Below are positions 12,592-25,700 of a stretch of DNA of 64,000 nucleotides, piece by piece. Source of the DNA: Diplosphaera chodatii. Its lineage: Eukaryota > Chlorophyta > Trebouxiophyceae > Prasiolales > Stichococcaceae. The DNA is taken from assembly GCA_032358165.1 (NCBI GenBank), contig JAALGY010000059.1, forward strand, positions 868,001-932,000, written 5' to 3'. Numbering within the stretch: the first letter of the stretch is position 1; every line of letters begins with the position of its first letter. Under the pieces are notes generated by a model, which was given only the letters and a program-made list of their open reading frames with translations, was not told where the DNA came from and made no database searches. The translations under genes and the position numbers were made by a program.

Positions 12592-13571
12592 CCGCCCCGT
12601 GAGTGTGCTGGTTGGCGCCTGAGATCACGCCGCTGGCACTGCCTGCGTGCAATGCACTGCTCGTGAGCATGCCATGATGACCACATACATACTAAGGCAA
12701 TACGGGCCCTCATCGCAAGCTTCAGGACTTCGTGAGACTAGATGCGTCATCTAGCAGTCGCAGGAGGATGCTGCGCACTCACGTGCCTGCAAGGACGGCA
12801 CAAGGCAGATATAAGGTGACAGCTCAGTGCTGGATCTCTTGCAGCCGCAACCCAGTTGAAGTGCTATGCATCCGTGCTGCTGGTTCAGCACATGGTGCTG
12901 AGACACCACTCGGCTGTTTTGAGCCACCCAACAGAATTGGAAACAGCTTTCGTCATGGGCCAGCCGGTTCTGCGCCGTAAGGTGATGGTCCAGATGTGTG
13001 CACATGCAGATCTTCGAGTTCGTGGCACGTGGCTGGCCACTGACTCTCGTGAGCGGCGCACTGGCACACACGGTGTCCAATTGCAATGACGACCATGATG
13101 TGAACAGCCTTCTGTCACGCATATGTGGTGATCAACTGCTCTGCCAGGTGATGGTCGTATTGCTTTGGCATCGACAGCATGCAAAGTCGCAGCAGATGCA
13201 TCCTTTGCACTACTCATGGCGGCTCAGATGAATCTGTCACACAGAGGCATGAAAAAGTCTGTGGAAACGCTGATGCTGCACGGCAGACAAGCAAGCTTGT
13301 CAGTCCCCTCCTTCCCTCTGCTGAACGCTGCACAATATCTCTTGCCAGAAGGGCCGAAAGGTACCAGCCTAGGAGGTGCCATATGCAATATGCCTTGCCA
13401 CCACAGCCCCTGAGCCGCACATGACTTTGCACCAAAGGGAAGCTGCAATCACACTGACCATCAGCCTGAACATGAGCTCGGGTCTGGGGACGAGACAGCC
13501 CAGCCCTGTACTGCGAGCACAGCGCAGCCCGCGGGGTGCCGCTCCCACCACAGCGCATCGCGCAGCTGGAC
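12592..13571. other. Intergenic: UGT upstream region and MOS1-like 3' flank
   Basis: About 1 kb between the UGT start and the stop of the next minus-strand gene. There is no exon-like stretch; short open frames on the + strand (for example 12856-13089 and 13165-13413) lack third-position G/C bias. It presumably holds the UGT promoter, but no motif can be named. Confidence 0.5.
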
Positions 13572-16075
13572 CTACGCCACGACTGCTGGCGCAGGCGTGG
13601 GTGCAGGCTGGGGCTTGGGTGCAGCTGCAGCAGGGGCAGGAGGCGGGGCGTTGTCCCCACCGCCGCCGCCGCCGCCGCCAGCAGAGCTGCCACCTGTCTG
13701 CCCAGGCGCTGCCGCCGGCGCTGCTGCCGTGCTGGCGGCGCCTTCCGCACCCCCGGTCGGTGCTGCGTCGCCGCTGCGGCCGCCGCGGCCGGAGCCCCTG
13801 CCACCACGCCCGCCGCCGCTGCAGCAACCATTCGCAGACCGCTCAAAGTCATGCGACCACACACTCAAGCTGAATCTCAACGGCACCATGCATAGGGGCC
13901 ACTGAGGGCAGCCCAGGAGGATGAGCAGCACACCTGCGGCGCTCAGAGCGGGGCCTGCGGTCGCCGGGCGGCTTGCCGCCAGCTGCCTCGCTGCCACCGG
14001 ACGAAGCGGCGGCGGCGCCCGCCACGACTGCAGCAGCGCCAGCGGCCGCCGACACACCCTCTGGGTGGCTGGCCGCCACGCTGCCCTTTGGACCCTCGCC
14101 TTCTGCTTGTGGGAAAGCAGGCAGCGCCATCAGATCAGGGTGCTCAGCCAGCAGTGGAGGACTGAGCTCGATGCCAGCGGCATAAGGGTACGCTGGTGCT
14201 AATGGAACTGGACCCTCGCGCCGGAAGGGCTGGAGAGTTCTGCAAAACAAGCTGGTGCTCAAGCTCATGCACTGCAATCCGACTCTGACAAGGTATAGGG
14301 CACACGCGCACCGGGCCTGTCACCCCGCCCGCGGCCGCGGCCCTCGCCCTCGGCGCCGCCGCTGTCCCTGCCGCCGCGCCCGCCGCGCCCCCGGCCGCCG
14401 CGCCCCCGGCTGCTGCGAGCCCTGAACTCGCCGTCGCCGCGGCCCCTGCCGCCGCCGCCGCCCTCGGCCTCCGCCAGAGCGCCTGGCGCAGCAACATGGG
14501 CAGGTCAGAGGAAGCGTGGCGCACTTCAGCTTGCTGCGCATGCACATGCGCATGCACGACAGAGCTGTACGGGTGCCAGAGATTCGGACCTGCCTGATGT
14601 GTCAACAACAGGCCGGCTGCATTGTGGGAGTTGCCCATCCCTTGGTGGGCACGTGTGGCGGGCCCGCAGGTCAGCACATGATGAGCAGCCGCACCTGGCG
14701 GCTGCTGACCGGCGTCTCCAGGGCCGCCCTGCGGCTGCCCCTCTGGCGGCTTGTACAGCGGGCGCTCGCCGCCGCGTCGCGGGGGCCCCTGCTGGCCACC
14801 CTGGGGTGCACTGCCGGGGGCGCTGGGACCGGGCGCCGCAGCGGCGGACGGGGCGACAATTGCACCTGATTCGAGAGGACGCAACAATCTCAGTCGAGCA
14901 CTGGCATGCACCTCATGCGATAACAGAGCTGCTGCTGCCGTCGGCATGTGCAGGGCGCCAGTGCATGGGCGCAACCGCCGCCATGCATGACTCTGGGCTG
15001 GCAAAGGCAAAGGGCGGGTGGGTTGTACGGGGGATAGCTCACTCATCACTCAGCAACATTGCGACTGTTCTCGGATGGGCGCGAGCACTGGTGCTTCAGC
15101 TGGGGTCCAGATCGTACGGGGGAGTGCCTGCATTCTACCGCATGCGTGCAGAGCCTCTGGGAGCGCACTTTTTGTCCTTGAGGATCTGACATGAGCACCT
15201 GGCGGCAGGTCGGGGGACGCGGTGCGGTCGCCGCGGCCACGGCCGCCACGGCCACGGCCGCCACGGCCGCCCCGCTCGCGACGCTCCTTGCGGGGAGGGC
15301 GCTCCCTCCGCACATCGTCACCCTGCATACACACATGCGCACGCTCAAGGCCACTGTACTGCTGGGGTTGCTGCTGCTGACACAGTGGCCGAGAAACGTA
15401 TTGGGGTGGCAGTGGCCAGACTAGCACAAGCACGACAGAAACGCCTGCGCCATCCTGGCACATTGAGCACCTGCTGCGGGGCATCGCCACGCGGCTGCGA
15501 CGGCGGCAGCGGCAGCGTGCGGCCAGGCGGGCCCTGCTGCTGGGCCGGCGGCCTTGGCGCCCCGCCCTGCTGGTTCTGCCCCTGGCCCTGGCCCTGCTGC
15601 TGCTGCGGGCCGCCTGGCGGCGTGGCGGAGCGCTCCGGCGGGCCCTGGCTCTCGCTGCGGCCGCCGCGGCCCCTGCAATTGGCCAACCCAATGTTAAGGC
15701 GCCATTCTGGGGTTGCATTGGCTTGAGCTGGTGGACGCTGCGTACAAACATCAGCGCACTGCTGAAGAGAAGGCCTAGGACAAGCGATTGTAAGTTGGTT
15801 TGGAGGTGCGCAATGCGGAGCACCAGCATGCAGTCTGATGCAAGGCCACAATGCCGTCCAAACGGCAATTCTGAGTGGCACCAACCGACCACTCAGCAGA
15901 GCACACCCGGGCACGGTGACGCACCTCTGCCCGCGGTCCCGGCCGCCCCGGCCGCGGCCGCCCCTGCCGCCGCGCTCCCCGCGGCCGGCGCCGCCCAGCT
16001 CGCCGGGCCGGCGCTCGCCGCCGTCGCCGCCCTGGGCGCGCCGGCCGGGCTGCGGCTGCTGGCCCTGCTGCTGGC

Positions 16076-16113
<38 letters not shown>

Positions 16114-19100
16114 GCAGCGGAGTCGACGGGGCCGCCCCGGCTGCCGGGCCGCGTCTCCCGGACCAAGGCCTGCACACACCGCCACACGCACCTCAACCCT
16201 GATCTTATGTGGCACTGGACCCTGTTGTAAACGCCACACAGTACTGACTGCAGGAGCTTGTGAACCCTGCCGATACGAATCCGTCACCCTGCATGCTGCC
16301 CTTTGGTGCCAACGACGGTGCCGATGAGGGCTGATGACAGCCACAGCGCAGGCTCACCTCCAGCCGGCGCATTTCTGCCGCCTTCTCCGCCGCCTTGCGC
16401 CGCATGAACTGCCCCTGCTCCTCCTTCGTCATGGGGCCGCCGCCCGGCGCCGGCGGCGACGGCTGCTGGGCGCCGGGCGGCCCCTGCTGCAGGCTCAGCT
16501 GCGCGACGCCAGCCTCGACAGGCTGCAGACAGGATGGTTTATCACGGCGTCAGCCGCGACTTGTGGGCAGCCGGACCCAGCTCACCTCGAGCCCCAAGGA
16601 CAGGTCTGGCCAACATCCTCAAATCTGCTGTTGTCACACTCAGGCACATCTCTGGTAATGTGCAAACTGGACACCAACAACTGCAAAGTACACAGTGATA
16701 TGCACGCTGCCAGTACTTCAGATACTTGCACAATGTTCTTCGACACTTGGATCATCTGCTGTTGTGTATCCCCTCATGTGGATAGAACAGCGACTGACCT
16801 GCAATGGCATGTTCTGGCCGAATGTCATGAGCGGCTGCTGCTGCTGTCCGAGGGTGGCTTCACGTGGCAGCTGCACACCCCAAAAAGCACAACATGTGTA
16901 TAGGTTGTCACCAGAAGCAGTCGAGTGGTTGCTGGCAGCTCATAAAGCAGCGCAAAAGTTGTAGCTCTGTCGCACAATGCCCAAAAGTAAATATAGGAGC
17001 TCAGACGCACCAGCATCTGCTGCGTAACATGCGCCTGAGCACCCTGTGGCGGCTGTGCATGCAGCACATGCTGCAGCTGCTGTGGTGGCTGATGCGCTCC
17101 AGGGCCACCAAAGTGGCCAGGCTGCTGCGGATGCTGTGGCATTGGCAGGCTGCCCACGAGGGACAGCTGCGGCGGTGGAGCACCAGATGAGGCGACTTGC
17201 GCTGCAATCTGCAGTGGACACGACATGCAACAGGTTTTGCAATGATTAGAGCCTGTGACAAAGCAGTCAAGGTCGGAGCAGCCATCTGTTCACGTAACAC
17301 ACATCCATGCTCCCAGCAAAAACAAGGGAAAATCACATCTGTGCACATGCGGGCCGTTCACAAACGGACCTGGGCGGCGTACTGCTGCTGGATGCGCTGC
17401 TGCTGCTGTTGGTTGTACCCCGGCTGCGGGCCCTGGTGACCATTTGGGGACGGCTGAATGTGCTGCAGGGTGGGCTGTTGCTGCTGCTGGGGCTGCAGAG
17501 TGTGCATGCTGCCAGGCGGCGGCGGCGGCACAGCCCCCGGCGGCAGCGCCTGCTGCTGCAGCATGGCATGCACCATCTGGGGGTGCTGCTGCGGCTGCTG
17601 CTGCAGGACGGGAGCGCTGGGTACCGGCGGGCTTTGCATGGCAGCCTGCGGTTGCTGTGGCTGCTGCTGAGCCTGCTGCTGCTGCTGCGGAGTGGAAGGA
17701 CGACCGCCCTGCTGGCGGACACCAGGCTCCTGGCTGCTGTCGCGCTTGAGGATTTTGGGTGGCACAGGCTGCGCGCCTGAGGACTCCATGAACCAAGTCA
17801 GCGGACCAACAGGTGACAACCCATGCTAGACTCTGAAGCCATATGATCCATACCTGCAAGGCTGAGGCGGTCAACAAGGTGCAGGGATATCGAATAGCAG
17901 ATATGCGCCCACCTGCTGCCTCCGAGCCTGCCGTGCCCTCCGGGCCGGCAGCAGCGGCCGCTGCTGCGGCAGCCGCCTGCTTGCGTGCGCGCCGCTCCCG
18001 CTCCCGCTCGCCACCCCGTGGGCGCGAGTGCTTGCCTGCAGCACACAGCACTAAAATGATGTGCGAACCCTGAACAGAGACAACAAGCGAATCAGCGAGC
18101 CCCCATGGGTGCAGCCCATGGTGCTGACATCTGGAAAGCCTGTTGCACTGGCAACCTCCGTGATGCTGAGGGCACTGCTGAAATGTCTTTATGAACGCAC
18201 CATCGGGCCTGCCATGCTGCTGCTGCTGCTGCTGGTTGCCCTGCAGGCTGCCGGGCGGCGGCGCCTGCGGCGGCGGGGAGCCCTCCCCGGCTGGCTCTGA
18301 GCGGCGCGAGACCTCGGACAGCCGGCGCTCCGACTGCATGCAGGACAGGTCAGGGATAAAAGTCGTGTGTCAGATGCGATGCACGATCGCCAGAAGGCAA
18401 GAAGACGCACTGCAGGTGATGAAAGAAGAATGTAGGGTGAAAACCACTTTGAGAGGACAGCACAGTCCCGAGCACATGCTTCGTGGCGCTCACCTCAGGC
18501 ACTGGCCGGGCGTCGAGCTGCTCCTCATCCGCAACATCCACGATCGACCCCAGGTCGCTGGCAGCAGCATAGGAAGCGGTGCCCACTGTGGCCTGTGACA
18601 GAGACAGATGCCAGATTGTCCCACAGACGCCAACAAAACTGTGACACATAGTTGGGTTTGCATGCCATGCTTGATGGACAAGGTGCCGCATGAACACTCT
18701 GCCACCGCACCTTTGTCGTGCGGATTGTGGAGCCGCTGGCTGAGCTGCGGGGCGAGCCGCTGTCGTCCTGCAGCCGCGCCCTGGGCATGCCTGCACTCAC
18801 CGTGATTCACTGATGTGAAACTCCACATGCCAGCCAAGCACCCATATCAGGGAGCCTGCCCCTCTGACCAGCATGTTTGCTTTGGCATGCACACGGCCAG
18901 GAGTCAACCTGCATGCTGTTTTTTGGCTTGATAACGGCGCATATGCCGCAGTCCTGAAAGGCCGCAACAGCAGCGGGAGCACTGAGCAGCACCTGGACGG
19001 GGGTGGTCACGCAGGAGCGTCCCCGGTCGGCCGCCCGCAACGCCATTGGCACGCGTCGTCCAGTCACGGTCGTCATTGGCATACCGGCTTGCACGGCCGT

Positions 19101-21317
19101 AGCCCTCACCACGCCGTGTGCCTGCGCACACAACTCACCACGTCGTCAGGGCTCAGAACGCAAAGACCAGAACCAATCATCTTCAGCCACAGTAGACGCT
19201 ATAAACGAACATATCCCCTGATGCAGACACTCGGATACTGTCCGGGGCCACCACACCGTTGGTGTGCGCATGCTCGTTGGCGTGGGCGTTGAAGAGGTGG
19301 CGGTCCGCAGGCGGCGGGCCCCGGCTGAAGTCGTTGGCATCCCGCGGAGGTGGCGGCGGCGGCGGCCCATTCGCCCTGCCGTTGGCGCTGGCGTACTCGC
19401 CGACGCCGGGCTGCGCTCCAGGGGGGCCGTGCGGCGGGGGCCCAGAGGGACCGTTGCCATAGGGGCCTGCCTGCGGCGGTCCGCGGCCCTCGTAGGGCGG
19501 GTACCCTGGGGCGCGCTCTGCATCGCCGCGACTGTACCTGCGTTTCACCCAGGGCCAACACCATTTGAAAACCGTGCCGCACAGCCCATTGACCGTATTG
19601 CCAACGCCTTGTGCATGAGAGCCATAACGCCAAAGCCATGGAGATGCAACTAAACATGAGTAGTGTGCATGGGACCACTGATGCCTGCTTTTGGCCTGCT
19701 TGCTACTATGGAAGGTGGCAGTGCACACACTGCTGCCAACCTGCCAGCAAGGACAGGCAAAAGCAGGGCACTCTGATCTCGTTGAGGCTGATCTCGTTGA
19801 GGGACTCGTGGTACTGCTGACGTGTCGGAAAATGATGCAGAAGGGCCACCTGTCATCAAAACGGCGCTCCTCAGGTGGACCGCGCTCATGGCTGGCCGGT
19901 GCGTCGCGACGGTCAGCCCAGCGCTCTGGCTCTGTGGAGAACGCACGGGCATGAGGGACGTGTTGTGGTGACCCCACACAAGCAACGATGACAGCGCACA
20001 AAGCAGCCTGCTGGCATGTACCGCACCAGTACGCTCGCCCTGAACAGCATGCAGCTGTGAGAACTCCATGCAGCCTCACCGACACGGTCGCCCCATCGGT
20101 CAGAAGGTGCGCTGGGCGGCGGCGGCGGGGGCGCGCCAGGGGGCGGAGTGGGCCGTGCGCCCGGCGGGGGAGTGCCACGGCCCTGGCCAGGTGCTGCAAA
20201 CTCCCGTGGCGGCGGCGGCGGCGGCGGCGGCCCACCCAGCAGCGCTGACGACCCATCATTGGCGCCTGCAACACGGACGTGAACGAGGGCCATCAGTACA
20301 CAAGCAAGCAGTCGCACAGATGAGCCCCAGAGAGCGGGATGCCTGGCAACAAACACCGCAAAACACGCCACAGGGATCCGGCCATGTCGGAAAGCGGACG
20401 CTTCACGTGGGAGCTGAGGTACACATCGCAACACTGCTGCCTGAGACGCAAGCTAAACCCGCTGCCAGGCTGACCTGGCACAGGCGTGAGGCCACCGCGC
20501 TCATCGCCATCCCAGCCGGGCCGTTCTGGCTGCGGCGGCGGCGGCGGTCCGCTGAGGGGCACATGCACGGCGGAGTCCGACCCCATTGCTCCAGGGCCGC
20601 CCAGCTTCGGGAACTCGTCCTTGAGCGCGCTGCGGCGCGGCGGGACTGGCGCAGAGCCCCAGGCTCCATTCCCTGCAGCCAACACCACTCAACACGCTTA
20701 CCATTGTGCGATTGCCTCAGCACTCTGCTCACTTCAGCAGCTGCATGCCACGAGGCTCATCAGGAGTTGGGAGTTAATCCGAAGTTGGGAGCTTCTTTTA
20801 CAGCGGAGTGATGCCTCTCCAGCAGATGCACAGCAGAGCAGGTTACCATGCAACACAACACTACCACATACCTGCGCTCGGCACTGTGCCGCCTCCGGCG
20901 GCAGCGGCCCATGGTGCAGCAGCAATCTGGGATGCGGTTGGTCCATTGGCAGTCGGCATGGGCTCAGGATGCATATTCGGGTCGCCCCATCCACTTGACG
21001 TCCTGTGACAAGGCGATGAATGCGTTGCCACGCTGCACATGCAACTTTGATTCAACCAACCACATCCACGGCACTCTTGACACTGGCAGAGCACTTGAGG
21101 GCACTTACTTTGGCACGATGGACACATTGGGATCAAAACCATTATTCTCCCGCCTGCAGCCAACATTGCAACGCTCATGAGCCTAGATATTGACGCACGC
21201 ATGTGCCATGTGCATGCACCTCACGACACAAAGCACCAGGCTTAGTAAACCGCCGGCACACCTCTGGCTTGGCAAGTTTACAGGCTTGGGCGCAGTTACT
21301 TTCCCCAGTGATACCAT
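13572..21317 (-). CDS. MOS1-like protein (BAT2/PRRC2 N-terminal domain) with Pro-rich, poly-Gln and RGG regions
   Basis: The N-terminus reads SLGKVTAPKPVNLPSQ (exon 21317-21262), RENNGFDPNVSIVP (21153-21109) and KTSSGWGDPN (21002-20872), with closed phases. This is the conserved block of Arabidopsis MODIFIER OF SNC1 and animal PRRC2 proteins. Next come ALKDEFPKLGGPGAMGSD, matching the short DFPSLG-type motif of that family, Pro-rich exons, RWADRRDAPASHER, and a Gly/Pro stretch around 19.5-19.3 kb. Further on are a charged exon (GERERERRARKQ, near 18.0 kb), Gln-rich exons (17.7-17.36 kb), MTKEEQGQFMRRKAAEKAAE (about 16.43 kb) and a 12-13 residue Gln run. The C-terminus has several RGG/RG exons (16.0, 15.25, 14.4, 13.8 kb) and the stop is at 13572. 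MOS1 acts in the nucleus on gene expression and splicing of immune and cell-cycle genes; an RNA-linked role here is inference. The start at ATG 21317 is provisional, because RPGRR just before it resembles the family and could come from an earlier exon. Middle junctions were not all resolved. Confidence 0.8.
16077..16113. repeat. (CTG)n microsatellite coding for poly-Gln
   Basis: Twelve or so perfect CTG units on the + strand (CAG on the coding minus strand) give a Gln run within the MOS1-like gene. Perfect triplet repeats like this usually vary in length between strains. Confidence 0.85.
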
Positions 21318-22723
21318 GCGCCGTCCGGGCCTATGATTGTCCACAATCTGGTGTAACTCCAAGCACTGCCTGCACTCTGCATGCATTCACATGCTTCCAT
21401 GCAACTGAGCAGCAATGCGCATGTGAGCATGGCCCTCACCTTGCCCCAATCGCTTGATGAGACATGTCGATAAGTCCCACTGAGTTGCTCTACTATGCCC
21501 CTTCTAAGCCTGCAACATGGAGACGTGCAGGCACAGCGTCAGTGGTGCAAAGCAATGCGCAGCAGGTGGAAAGCTCAAGATGCCAAGACCAACATATCAA
21601 ATTCATCGTAGCAGGACACGGAGTGCTAACGAGCAGCTATGTGCCTGCTGATGCGCTGCAGCCACTAGCACAAGCTGGTTGAACCCAGTAATCATGAGGC
21701 TGAAGATGGGCAGCTGCTCAGCACAGTGCCATGCTGAGAAAGCAGCTGCACTGTCCAGCACTAAGTATGCCATTGCAGCAATGAGTGCAGCATTCCCTGC
21801 TAGGTCGCGAGCGAGACACGAGACCGACGAGCTCAAGGTTTAAGTCGCCCTGATTGCTGCAGTCGAACGTAGGGCACAGATGCGAAGGCAGGCGTGCCCG
21901 TCTCATATCACACTGCATGCGTCACCGCATTCTGCCAGCAGGCCATGCACTATCGTGGCAGCCCAGCAATCCGTTTGCCCAGCCTGACCACATCTGTATG
22001 CGAGTGAAGCTGTGTCAGCGTGGGCGGCGAACCGTCTCGCCTGGCCAGGCAGCAGCGTGTGCTGCATGGCCTGGCAAAGATGTCTCCCAGGCGGAGCCGG
22101 TGCTCGGCTGGGAGGTTCAAGGGTCGCTGTTCTATCTTGGACATCGCAGGGAGCCCTTACATAGCCTACAGCCTACCTGTGAGCCGAGCTCGACCGAGGC
22201 CGCGTCTGGCGCTGGCTCACGGAGGCTGCTGCTGGCGTCGGCTGGGGTTTTGGTGTCGTTATGCGGTGCCGTGCTACAGCCTTGCACCCTGTTGGCGCTT
22301 GCTTTAGCGCAGCGGACTTCCAGGGTTTACCAAGGAACCTCTTGTAGTCGCCATGAGTCCCACCGCTACTAGGTGGCACCAAACGCCAGCAACTAGGTCG
22401 CCATGCCTATAGCACACTTCCATCGAAGCGCAGTCCTCACCTCCGTGTGCAGTGACATCTTGCACAAAGCATGATCTGCTCAACAGCAGGAAAGCACGCA
22501 TGACGACATTGGTGTGACGGGACAGTGTCAGCGAGTCTGCCGCTGAGCGCCACAACCGTGCCGCGGCTCAAGCTGTAGCAGGCACGGCAATGATGTGAGC
22601 AAGACCCAGACAAGCCGATCCGCGTCACAGAGCCAGCGACGCGTTCGAGGCTGTTCCTCCGAAGCCGCACAGTGCAACACTATATCCGGGGCAAGCGGTG
22701 CAGGCAGCACAGGCAGCACCGGC
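21318..22723. other. Divergent intergenic region between MOS1-like and ABCF genes
   Basis: 1.4 kb separates two start codons that point away from each other, so both promoters should lie here. A 5' UTR intron or small first exon of the MOS1-like gene may also be present. Open frames in 22.0-22.4 kb show no family resemblance. No TATA-like or other element can be named with confidence. Confidence 0.5.
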
Positions 22724-25700
22724 ATGGCAGCGCCGGACATCGAGGCCGCCGTGGCAGATGTGCTGGGGAGCGGCGGCGACCCCACGGTGCTGGAGTACAT
22801 CACCAGCTGCCTGGAGGACTTTGACCTGGGCGACGACGGCGAGGAGGCATTCGAGTCCTTCGGCGCCATGATGGTGCGCATGCATCCGTCCTGGACGCTC
22901 TTGACGATGTTGATGTGCAGGTCCCGCCCTGGCCTTCGGGGAACCTTTTTCCCACGCGTAGCTGGTGCGCTGTGGCCGTGCAGGTCAGGTCCGTATGCAT
23001 GTGGCGGGCTGACCGACGCCTGGCCTCCTGTGCTGCAGGTTGATGCGGGCCTGGTGGCGGATGATGCAGCCGCCCGGGCGGCCTGCGCGCAGCTGGCAGA
23101 GCGGCTCGGCGACGGCAGCGTCGCAGCGCCAGAGTTCAGGGCTCTGCAAGGTCAGCCTGTGCAGCTGACGCACGCACGCATGCACCTGTGCGTCAGCATA
23201 CCGCGCTGCCGTGCCTTTTTGTCTACCTGACATGCAAGGATCGCTGCATGCAGGTGGGCCCATGACGGTGCGCGGCACAGCGGAGCAGGCGGTGCACCAC
23301 AGCGAGGTGCTGACGGGGCGGCACCTCATCCAGACGCCCTTCAGGTGGCCCCTGGTGGCATTGCTGCAAACCCCCTCAAAACTTTCAGCTGTCTGCCATG
23401 CTGCCGCAGCAACACCAGCACCCAGACCAGTACCCAGACCACTCGCACAGCCGTGAGTCAAGCTGACATGGGCCTGTGATGTCACGCTGTAAATGACACG
23501 TTTGCAGCGAGTTCGGGTCGGATGCCGCGGACCCCTCAGTCGCCACGGAGAAGGACTTTGCGAAGATCCGGGCGCGCGAGGAGAAGCAGGAGAAGGTGCA
23601 GCGGGCGGACTTCGCAAAGTTCCAGGTGCGCGCTGGCGGTCCTGCTGCGCTTTCCATGAAGCAGTGCGCTGCCAGACACTGGCTTGAACGCCCGCATGTC
23701 ATGTGAGCAACTGGACGCTTCCATCGACATGTCCCACATTTACAAGGTGCACCTTGCGCAGGCGGAGGCGGCGTCGGCGGTGGCGGGCGCGGACCCGGTC
23801 ATCGTGCGCAATGCGGGCAGCATCGGGGCGCGCGACCTGCACCTGGAGGACTTCAGCGTGTCCAACGGCGGGCCCAACCTGATTGAGGACGCCTCCATCA
23901 TGATGGCCTTTGGCCGGCGCTACGGCCTGGTGAGCAACTTGTGCATAGCGCAGGACCAGATGCGATGCAACTTACAGGTCCAGCACGCCGCGGATGCGCG
24001 ATCATCCGCAACAACTTTGCACATTGTTTCGAGCCGCTCAAGTCGCTCGAGCACATCCCACGATTGCTGCAGGTGGGGCGCAACGGAACCGGCAAGACGA
24101 CGCTGCTGCGGGCGCTGGCGGGGCACCAGGTCAAGGGCATCCCCGCCAACATGCAGGTGTGCGCCGAGGCGCGGTCCAGCTGCAGGGGTTGCTGAGTGCC
24201 TGGACTGTCTCCCACGCTAGCGACGGCGGTGCTGCTGCAGCGGTCTCGGGGCGCTGTGCTGGAAGGGGCTCCCCAGGCCAAGCCCCTTGCTGAGGCAGTG
24301 GCAGCCTTCTCAGAGGTAAGTAAAGAAGTTCTCTAACTACCCCTAGCCTTCTCGCCGCAGATCCTGCACGTGGAGCAGGAGGTGGTGGGCGACGACCGCA
24401 CCGTGCTGCAGGCAGTGCTGGACTGCGATGGCGGGCGCGCGGCCCTGCTCAGGGTGGGCTGCTGGTTGTGCCGTGCTGGGGCAGGTCCCTGGCCTGCAGC
24501 CACATAAGCGTACCGCGTGGCTGTGGGCCGGCTGTTCCACAGATGATGGTCAGGGTGGCCAGGCGCAAAACCCGTGCAGCTGCAGCATGGTGCTCTTCTG
24601 ACATTGCACCCTGCTAAAAGCGGGCAGAGTGCAGCACTGACGCCGTGGGTTGGGCGTACCCATTTCTTGATGATACGGCTGGTCGCTTGAGCAAGGCTTG
24701 TGTTCCTGCTGCAGGAGGAGCAAAAGCTGCTGGCGCTTGCATACAGCGCTGGAGAGCCTGCAGTTGCCGCCTCCAGCCCACTGCCCAACGGCACAGCCGG
24801 CAAAGCAGCCGCCAGCAAGCGAAGCACGATGCAGGCAGCTCAGCCAAATGGGACAGCGCGCAGCAACGGCAACAGCAGCAGCGGCAGCAAAGCAGCAGCT
24901 GCATCAGCTTCGAAGCAACAGCAGCAGCAGCAGCAAGTGAAGCCACCGCCCGCGGATGGCACAGCACAGCCCAACGGCGCCCTTGATCCCGCCACCCGCT
25001 TGACACAGGTACTGTCCCTCCTGTCAAGCAAAGACCTCGACATTGCGCGTCACAATGGTCTTGATGGGTACTGTAAATGACTGCCGGCAGTGCCAGCGTC
25101 ACAATGCTTGCTGTGCTTTGGTGCATCAGTGACATCTTGTGGCATCCCCTTGTGTCACCTGACCTCACGGCACACAGCCCCATTTCATGTACTGAGGAAC
25201 GGTGCAGGTGTACCAGCGGCTGGAGGAGATCGACGCGTACACAGCCGAGGCGCGCGCCAGCGCCATCCTGGCCGGCCTGTCCTTCGACGCGGCGGCGCAG
25301 GGGCGCGCCACCAAGACCTTCTCCGGCGGCTGGCGCATGCGCGTGGCCCTGGCCAGGTGATCTGAGTTCACCGTCACCTTCGTCACTGATCAGCAGCAGC
25401 CTCACAGCAGCTCGACATCGTGCCCTGCCACTTACAATGCCTAGACAGTCAGGCGGCGATGACTGCTTGCACTTGCAGCACACTGCTCCGCTGTATGTGG
25501 TCCACACTGCATCACCTTGGTCCGACAACCAGTCTTCGTGCTCACGCATGTACAGGGCGCTGTTCATCGAGCCGGACCTGCTGCTGCTGGATGAGCCGAC
25601 CAACCACCTGGACCTGCACGCCGTGTTGTGGCTGGAGGACTACCTGGTGCGTTCACCGGCAGTAGATTTGTAGATTTCCTCCTGCAGAACAACCACAGCA

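Noticed and set aside
15723..16202. + ORF with a long Leu run resembling a membrane segment
   Set aside because: It is the complement of the CAG (Gln) tract of the MOS1-like gene.
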